A stretch of DNA of 64,000 bases. Origin: Sphingomonas aliaeris (GTDB lineage Bacteria > Pseudomonadota > Alphaproteobacteria > Sphingomonadales > Sphingomonadaceae). Positions 58,335 to 64,000 of this stretch are shown in pieces. The stretch covers positions 126,501 to 190,500 of the forward strand of contig NZ_CP061035.1 of assembly GCF_016743815.1 (NCBI RefSeq). Direction: 5' to 3'. Within the stretch, counting starts at the first letter, position 1; every line of letters starts with the position of its first letter. Position numbers and translations under genes: made by a program. The notes under the pieces are model-generated. The model did not search any database, was not told the origin of the DNA, and worked only from the letters and a program-made list of their open reading frames with translations.

Positions 58335-61151
58335 TTACCGGATGCGATGGCCGTAAACGTCCTGCACCTCGACGGGGCCAAGGTTCAGCGCGCGGATATC
58401 CGCTTCGATGCGCTGTAGATCGCCGGCAATCGTCCACACGAAATCGTCGCTGCGGAAATCCTGCTTGGCGAGATCGCGCGCTTCCTGGAGGGTGATGCTG
58501 CGCACGACGTCCGGGGTGGTCCTGACGAAGTCCAGCGGCATCCCGCGCGCGTCCGCGTCGGTTATCGCGGTCATGTATGCGCCGTTCGACGACAGGAACG
58601 GCGCGAACGAATTCATTAGATTGTCGCGCTCGATCGTCAGTTCGCTGTCGGTCATCGGCCGGGTGGTGATGTACGCCTCGATCTCCTTGGTGATCTCCTT
58701 GATCGCGGGCGTCGTCGCATCGGTCTGCACGGACCCCTTGACGTAGAAGGTGCGCTGCGAGCGGATCGAATTGCCGAGCCCGGTCGACATGCAGTACGTC
58801 CAGCCCTTATCCTCACGCAGGTTGAGGTTGATCCGGCTGGTAAACGCTCCGCCGATCGGGCCGTTGCTGAGGATTTCTGTCATCGCCCGACGCATCGACC
58901 AGGGCTCGATCAGCCGCCCGGCCATGATGTTGCTCTGCTGCGCCCCTGGGACGTCGATCAGGACGACCTTGACGCCGGTCGGCCGCGCCGGTGGCGCATC
59001 GATGGTACCTGCCGGGCGTGCCTTAAGGTGCCATTGCGCAAAGTTCCGCTCAACCAGCGTCCGTGCATGGTCCAGCGTGATATCGCCGACGAAATAGACG
59101 GTCATGTTGGCCGGGCCGACTTCCTTATTGTAGAAGTCGACCATCTTGTCGCGATTGATGGCGCGCACCGTTTCCCGGGTGTCGATCTTGCCGTTGGGGT
59201 GATCGGTACCCCACAAAGCGAGCGAGAAAAGCGTGTCCTGAGCGCCGGCGGGATTGTCTTCATAGGTGTCGTACGAAGGACCGACCTGCATCATGTACTC
59301 GTCGATCTTCTTCTGCGGGAAGGCCGGTTCGCGGACCACTTCGGACACGAAGTCCATCGCCTCGTCCAGTCGCGGCGAGATGGTGGAGAACTGGATGCTG
59401 CTGCGCCGGTCCCCGGCACTGGCGGATGGCGAAATCGACAGTTCGCGCATCCGCCCCGCGATCCGGTCGGCGGGATGGCGGGCGCTGGCATCGAAGATGC
59501 TGCCGAACGTGAAGCTGGCAAGGTCGGGCGCATAGGGACGATCGATATATTTGCCCGTCGCGAACTGTATGGAGACATCGACCATCGGCAGTTTCGGGCG
59601 CCGGACCACGACGACCTTTGCGCCGTTGGCGAGCGTTGCCTGCTCGATCGGGGGAAACTCCAGCGTCGCGACGGTCGGCGGCACCGCAGGCATTGTCTTG
59701 CGATCGACCGACCCGGCGGTCGGGGGCTGCGAGCGGGCCTCCGGGAATGTTTCGGTCGTCAGGTACGGCCGCTGCAGCCAGTTGCGAGCAGTCGCCGCGA
59801 TATCGGCGGTGGTCGCATCGTTTTCCCAGCGCCGCGCCGTCTTGAACAACAACGGGTCGCCGGCTTCCAGCTCGCCCGCTTCGAGCATCCCACCCAGCAC
59901 ATCCGCATCGACGAAGGCCGACAGCAGGATCTCGTCCTTGTTGGCGAGATAGTCTTTCAGCGCGCCTGCATCAGGCCCCGCACGCAAGGCGTCGGCCATG
60001 ACCGTATCCAACTTGCGCTCGACAAGCGCCAAGTCGGCGCCGGGCTTCAGCTCGACACTGACCGAAAAGATGCCGTTGACCTGAGAGTCGCTGTACATCG
60101 CGAACGCCGACAGCGCGGGTCCGTCATTCTCGACCAACGCGCGATTGAGCGGACTGTCGGGCGTGCCGAACAACGTGGCAGCGAACGTGCTCAGCAGCAC
60201 CCCCTCTCGGCCATGACCGTGCGGCACCGGCCAGGACCGGGTGATCCGGCGATTGGCCGTCTTGTCATAGAATCGCAGGCGCCGGCCGGGGGTCATCGTC
60301 GGGATCCATTCGGCAATTTCCTGTATCCGCTGGCCCGGACGGACGTCCTTGAAATAATGGCCGACCTTCTCCCTCGCGGTTGCGACATCGATATCCCCGG
60401 CGAGCAGCAGGATCGCGTTGGCCGCACCGTAGTAGGAGTCGAACCATTCGCGGACATCGGCAAGCTTGGCATTGTCCAGATCGGTCATCGAACCGATCAC
60501 GCCGTGAGCATAGGGATGGCCCTTTGGATACATCGCAGCCAGATAGGCGGCCGATTGCGCTGCACTTGCGGCGCTTTCGTTCTGGCGTTTTTCGTTCTTG
60601 ACCACCGCACGCTGGCTATCCAGCGCGGCCTGGTCGACCGCGCCGAGCAAATACTGCATCCGGTCGCTTTCCATCCACAGCGCCAGATCCAGTTCGTTGG
60701 TCGGAACCGATTCGAAATAGCGGGTACGATCGGTCGTGGTGTTGCCGTTCATATTGAACACGCCGTTGTCCCGCAGCGGCGTGAAGAATTCACCCTTTCG
60801 ATTGGATGTTTCCTGGAACATCAGATGTTCGAACAGGTGTGCGAAACCGGATTTGCCTTCGGGTTCGTCCTTTGATCCGACACGGTAGGTTGTCGATACG
60901 TAAACCTTCTTCTGGCTATGATCGGGATAGACGATCACGGTCAGACCATTGGGCAGAGTGAATTTTTCGAATTTGATTTCCAGGCGTTCCAGGGCAAGCG
61001 CGGCCGGGCCGAGCAACGGTTTGGCCGGGTGTTTTGCCGGGGCCGGCGGACGCTGCTGCGTCCGCTTCGCGCCGGTCGCCCCGCTCGCCAGCGCGGACGC
61101 CGCCACCATGGACAGTAATACTGTCAGCCTTGTCCCGGTTTTCTTCGCCAC
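58335..61151 (-). CDS. Exported M16-family zinc protease, two-domain (PqqL/FusC-like size)
   Basis: A 938-residue metalloprotease. Signal peptide at residues 1-27 (SMVAASALASGATG). The inverted zinc motif HLFEH gives His105, Glu108 and His109; the further ligand is the Glu of VVKNEKRQNES about 75 residues on. A second M16 pair (about 510-920) lacks the motif, as usual. Length and periplasmic location fit the PqqL/FusC group, which degrades imported proteins or peptides. GTG start with GGTGGAG 7 nt upstream. It is divergent from a TBDR gene (61376). Confidence 0.9.
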   Translation of the reverse strand: MAKKTGTRLTVLLSMVAASALASGATGAKRTQQRPPAPAKHPAKPLLGPAALALERLEIKFEKFTLPNGLTVIVYPDHSQKKVYVSTTYRVGSKDEPEGKSGFAHLFEHLMFQETSNRKGEFFTPLRDNGVFNMNGNTTTDRTRYFESVPTNELDLALWMESDRMQYLLGAVDQAALDSQRAVVKNEKRQNESAASAAQSAAYLAAMYPKGHPYAHGVIGSMTDLDNAKLADVREWFDSYYGAANAILLLAGDIDVATAREKVGHYFKDVRPGQRIQEIAEWIPTMTPGRRLRFYDKTANRRITRSWPVPHGHGREGVLLSTFAATLFGTPDSPLNRALVENDGPALSAFAMYSDSQVNGIFSVSVELKPGADLALVERKLDTVMADALRAGPDAGALKDYLANKDEILLSAFVDADVLGGMLEAGELEAGDPLLFKTARRWENDATTADIAATARNWLQRPYLTTETFPEARSQPPTAGSVDRKTMPAVPPTVATLEFPPIEQATLANGAKVVVVRRPKLPMVDVSIQFATGKYIDRPYAPDLASFTFGSIFDASARHPADRIAGRMRELSISPSASAGDRRSSIQFSTISPRLDEAMDFVSEVVREPAFPQKKIDEYMMQVGPSYDTYEDNPAGAQDTLFSLALWGTDHPNGKIDTRETVRAINRDKMVDFYNKEVGPANMTVYFVGDITLDHARTLVERNFAQWHLKARPAGTIDAPPARPTGVKVVLIDVPGAQQSNIMAGRLIEPWSMRRAMTEILSNGPIGGAFTSRINLNLREDKGWTYCMSTGLGNSIRSQRTFYVKGSVQTDATTPAIKEITKEIEAYITTRPMTDSELTIERDNLMNSFAPFLSSNGAYMTAITDADARGMPLDFVRTTPDVVRSITLQEARDLAKQDFRSDDFVWTIAGDLQRIEADIRALNLGPVEVQDVYGHRIR

Positions 61152-61375
61152 TGTGTCGCTCCACCACGCCCCGATGCGGGGTCGGGTGTCATTCTCGGCG
61201 TGAACCTTGCAGCATCATTGCAGCGCCGCGGCACGATCGGGGATCGGACATGCGGCGGGATCGGCTGATGCGGTTCCCTACAAGACTGCTGCAATCTTCG
61301 ACTCTGACGATCCGGGGCAACGGGGGCGCCGACTCGCAAAAGCGGGCGGCGCGTCGATCAGGGGGAAAACATCAC

Positions 61376-64000
61376 ATGCACCGACGCCAGAAAGCCGCGC
61401 TGTTCCTGACCACGATCCTGGCGATGCCCGGCGCACTGATCGGCGGAATCGCGGCCGCGCAGACCATCCCCGCCGCACCTGTAACAGAGAAGCCGGCCCC
61501 TATGGAAGTTTCCGCGGATCAGGCGCAGGAGCCGAACGCCGCCGCGATGCCTTCCTTGAGCGATCCTGCGCAGGACGGCACGCCATTTTCCGATCCGTCG
61601 ACCGATACGTCCGCCGACGATCTGGTAGTAGCAACCGGCACCCGGCTGCCGACGAACGATCCGACCAGTGACGTGCGCGTCTATACCGCTGAAGATATCC
61701 GGGCGCTGGGCGTGTCCAACGTGCAGGATTTCATCCGCACGCTGCCGCAGAACCAGGCGTCGGTCGGGACCGGGCTGAACAATCGCAGCGAAACCGAAGT
61801 ACGGTTCGACGATGGCGGGCTGGGCGGGCTTGGCGTCGGCGGGATCAACCTGCGCGGGCTCGGCACCAAGAACACGTTGGTTTTGCTCAACGGACGGCGG
61901 ATCGCCGGCGCGGCAGGGATCGAGGAGGGCTTCGCCAACATCAACAACATCCCGCTCGCTGCGATCGATCGGGTCGAAATCAGCCTGGGGGGCGGCAGTT
62001 CGGTCTACGGGTCGGACGCGCTTGGCGGCGTCGTGAACTTCATTCTCAAACGCGGCTATAACGGCTATTCCGTGACATCCCGCGCTGAACTCAGCAGCAC
62101 GGGCGCGCATACGGCACAATGGACGGGCAGCGCCGCCCGGTCATGGGGGTCGGGATCGATCACCGCGACCGCGTCCTACAGCAGGATCAGGCCGGTCCAG
62201 AATGCCAAGCTGGGCTATACCACCCATGATTTTTCCGGCCGCATCACGCCGGAACAACTCGCCGCCGCGGGACGCACCAATTTCCCGTTGGACCAGAGAA
62301 GTCCGTCGGACGGCGCGCAGCCAGCCGCGCTTGCGCTATCCTACTCGGTTCCGTCCGCCGACCCCGATGGTTTTCCGGCTTTCTTCGATGAAACATTGCA
62401 ATGGCGCGGGGGCGTCAACCATAGCAACCCGACCTTTGCCGGGCTCGGGCCGTTCGACTATCGTACGTCGCCCAGCATCATCCCGCGCGACGGCGGCGAA
62501 TTCATGTCCAACCTGGGTTTTTCCGCCAGCATCGACCAGCGCGTGACCGACCGATTGCGGCTGACCATCGACTATCTGGGGTCGGTCAACACATCGACGC
62601 TGCGCGATGTGCAGGATGTGCTGAAGCTGGAAAATGTCCCGCTGGATCAGGCTTATAGTCCCATCAAGCTCAGCGATCTGCGGCCGGGGGCGCAGGACGC
62701 CTTTTTCTCTGCATATTATTACCCGACCGCCGAATATGCGTCGGGCAAGATCCCGCGCGGGTATCAGGAGACGACCGGCCGATCGCATACCCTTACCGGC
62801 GGGCTGATCTACGACTTCAGCAGGGATACGGTGGTCCGCGCCAATTACACATGGTCGCGGACCAGCTCGAAAGGATCGCAGCAGGGCCTGACGAACATAA
62901 GCTTCTACAATCCGATCAACGGCGTTTGCGGGGCCGACGACGGCGTCAGGAACACGATGGAGATCGCCGACATCGACGCGGTCGCCGCCCGGCAATGCGC
63001 CGCGATCCGCAGCAGCGATCCGAACGAGGCGTTCAATTTCCTCAGCGACGGAACGGCCACGACCGGCGCGCCGATCGACGTATTTTTCGTCAACCAGCGC
63101 CAGTTGAACAACAGTTCGTCGCAACATTCCGGGGACGCGCTGTTCACCGCCGCGCCGTTCAGCCTGCCTGCCGGCAAGGTCCGTATCGCGATCGGGGCCG
63201 AATACCGGACCAGCACCGTGGATGGGGAGCGGATCCGGTCCGAAACCTTCAGCACGCCCAGCGGCGTCACGGTCACGCGCGCGTCGCTTCGGCCTGCGAC
63301 CAACGATGTCGGCGCCGCCTATGTGGAGCTGAGGCTTCCCCTGATCGGTCGCGACATGAACGTGCCGCTGATCCAGACCCTCGATATCTCCGCGAACGCG
63401 CGGTACGATCGTTATACGTATAAAGGCCCGATCGGCACCGTCGACAACATTCCCTATGCCGAGGGCGGGGAAGTGATCGAGGGGAAATCCAAGTTCGATC
63501 GCGTCAGTCCGCGGATCGGCGTCGCGTGGACGCCGGTATCCGGCCTGTCTTTCCGCGGATCGTGGTCGTCGAACTTCACGCCGCCGCCTTTCAGTTCGCT
63601 GTACAACGTGACGTCCGGCCAGGAGACGACGGCATTCCTGTTGCAGGATCCGCTGTCGCCGGACGGCGACGCCATCGAGTTCCGCGAAATCCCGCTGTTT
63701 CTGGAGGGCAATCCGCTCCTCAAGCCGGAAACGTCGCAAAGCTATCAGCTGAACGCCAACTGGACGCCCGCCGGAACGCTGTCGGGCCTCAATATCGAAA
63801 CGAGCTATTACAAGACCAGGATCAAGGACCAGATCGGTTCGTCGATCGAACTGTTCTCCATCGTCTCGGCCGATCTGTATTTCGGCAATCCGGAATTCTT
63901 CCAGCGCGGTGCCGATGGCGAGATACGGTCGCAGACGATCAAGTCACTGAATATCGGGCGACTGGAAACGGAATCGATCGAGGTGAAGGCCGACTATTCG
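61376..64000 (+). CDS. TonB-dependent receptor, 3' end beyond the window
   Basis: The frame is open from ATG 61376 to the right edge (875 codons). Signal peptide ends AAAQ near residue 29; a 50-residue acidic linker; then LVVATGTRLPTNDPTSDV, plug motifs INLRGLGTKNTLVLLNGRR and VEISLGGGSSVYGSDALGGVVNFILK, and a barrel with long loops (Cys pair in INGVCGADDG and RQCAAIR). LNGRR and GSDA are typical of oligomer/peptide-type receptors of sphingomonads and xanthomonads. GGGGGA precedes the start. It shares a 224-bp promoter region with the M16 protease. Confidence 0.92.
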   Translation, partial: MHRRQKAALFLTTILAMPGALIGGIAAAQTIPAAPVTEKPAPMEVSADQAQEPNAAAMPSLSDPAQDGTPFSDPSTDTSADDLVVATGTRLPTNDPTSDVRVYTAEDIRALGVSNVQDFIRTLPQNQASVGTGLNNRSETEVRFDDGGLGGLGVGGINLRGLGTKNTLVLLNGRRIAGAAGIEEGFANINNIPLAAIDRVEISLGGGSSVYGSDALGGVVNFILKRGYNGYSVTSRAELSSTGAHTAQWTGSAARSWGSGSITATASYSRIRPVQNAKLGYTTHDFSGRITPEQLAAAGRTNFPLDQRSPSDGAQPAALALSYSVPSADPDGFPAFFDETLQWRGGVNHSNPTFAGLGPFDYRTSPSIIPRDGGEFMSNLGFSASIDQRVTDRLRLTIDYLGSVNTSTLRDVQDVLKLENVPLDQAYSPIKLSDLRPGAQDAFFSAYYYPTAEYASGKIPRGYQETTGRSHTLTGGLIYDFSRDTVVRANYTWSRTSSKGSQQGLTNISFYNPINGVCGADDGVRNTMEIADIDAVAARQCAAIRSSDPNEAFNFLSDGTATTGAPIDVFFVNQRQLNNSSSQHSGDALFTAAPFSLPAGKVRIAIGAEYRTSTVDGERIRSETFSTPSGVTVTRASLRPATNDVGAAYVELRLPLIGRDMNVPLIQTLDISANARYDRYTYKGPIGTVDNIPYAEGGEVIEGKSKFDRVSPRIGVAWTPVSGLSFRGSWSSNFTPPPFSSLYNVTSGQETTAFLLQDPLSPDGDAIEFREIPLFLEGNPLLKPETSQSYQLNANWTPAGTLSGLNIETSYYKTRIKDQIGSSIELFSIVSADLYFGNPEFFQRGADGEIRSQTIKSLNIGRLETESIEVKADYS

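Overview
The window is high-GC, gene-dense DNA with the character of an aerobic alphaproteobacterium of the Sphingomonas group. This is inference from content: four TonB-dependent receptors (TBDRs) beside catabolic genes, Kdp potassium uptake with an adjacent TorF-type porin, a PQQ glucose dehydrogenase, acyl-CoA dehydrogenase/APH pairs and many TetR/AraC-regulated catabolic units. No rRNA, tRNA, CRISPR array or intact insertion sequence was seen.

Layout. 1-301: C-terminal end of a CzcA-type RND pump. 456-2654: a PaoC-like molybdenum hydroxylase subunit without its partner subunits. 2.9-6.6 kb: two alpha/beta hydrolases and a VOC protein around a patch of decayed genes (GIY-YIG and quinone-reductase remnants). 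6.7-12.7 kb: a tricarboxylate (citrate-like) uptake locus, CitMHS transporter, porin and binding protein, divergent from a TctD/TctE two-component system. 13.1-15.5 kb: small genes (TfoX-N, DUF937, a small lipoprotein, a CxxC-zinc protein). 15.7-22.6 kb: TBDR, membrane dipeptidase, Tat-exported FAD amine oxidase and exported RidA, with a divergent ECF sigma factor; together they look like an envelope pathway for peptide or amino-acid import and oxidation.

22.9-34.0 kb is a coherent catabolic regulon: TBDR, cytochrome P450, AraC regulator and alcohol dehydrogenase in one operon, divergent from an aldehyde dehydrogenase; and an acyl-CoA dehydrogenase (frameshifted) plus APH-like kinase, divergent from an acyl-CoA synthetase. 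The enzymes give hydroxylation, alcohol to aldehyde, to acid, to acyl-CoA, to enoyl-CoA. Both divergent promoters carry the same pair of directly repeated sites about 22 bp apart, a good candidate for the AraC operator.

34.0-42.9 kb: kdpE, kdpD, kdpC, kdpB, kdpA, kdpF (minus strand, transcribed porin-27 aa peptide-kdpFABCDE). The porin carries an in-frame TGA where Trp is expected, and its ribosome binding site lies in a predicted hairpin. 43.9-49.2 kb: MgtC-like protein overlapping a membrane PQQ glucose dehydrogenase, an unknown exported protein and an SLC13 transporter. 49.3-57.5 kb: a STAS-like protein, an IS5 transposase remnant, then a TBDR-GST-reductase operon with a divergent HTH-TetR fusion regulator, and an MFS-TetR pair; a 13-bp element is shared by the two promoters. 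57.8-64.0 kb: a small membrane protein, a large two-domain M16 protease divergent from a TBDR that runs off the end, a pairing reminiscent of FusA/FusC protein import.
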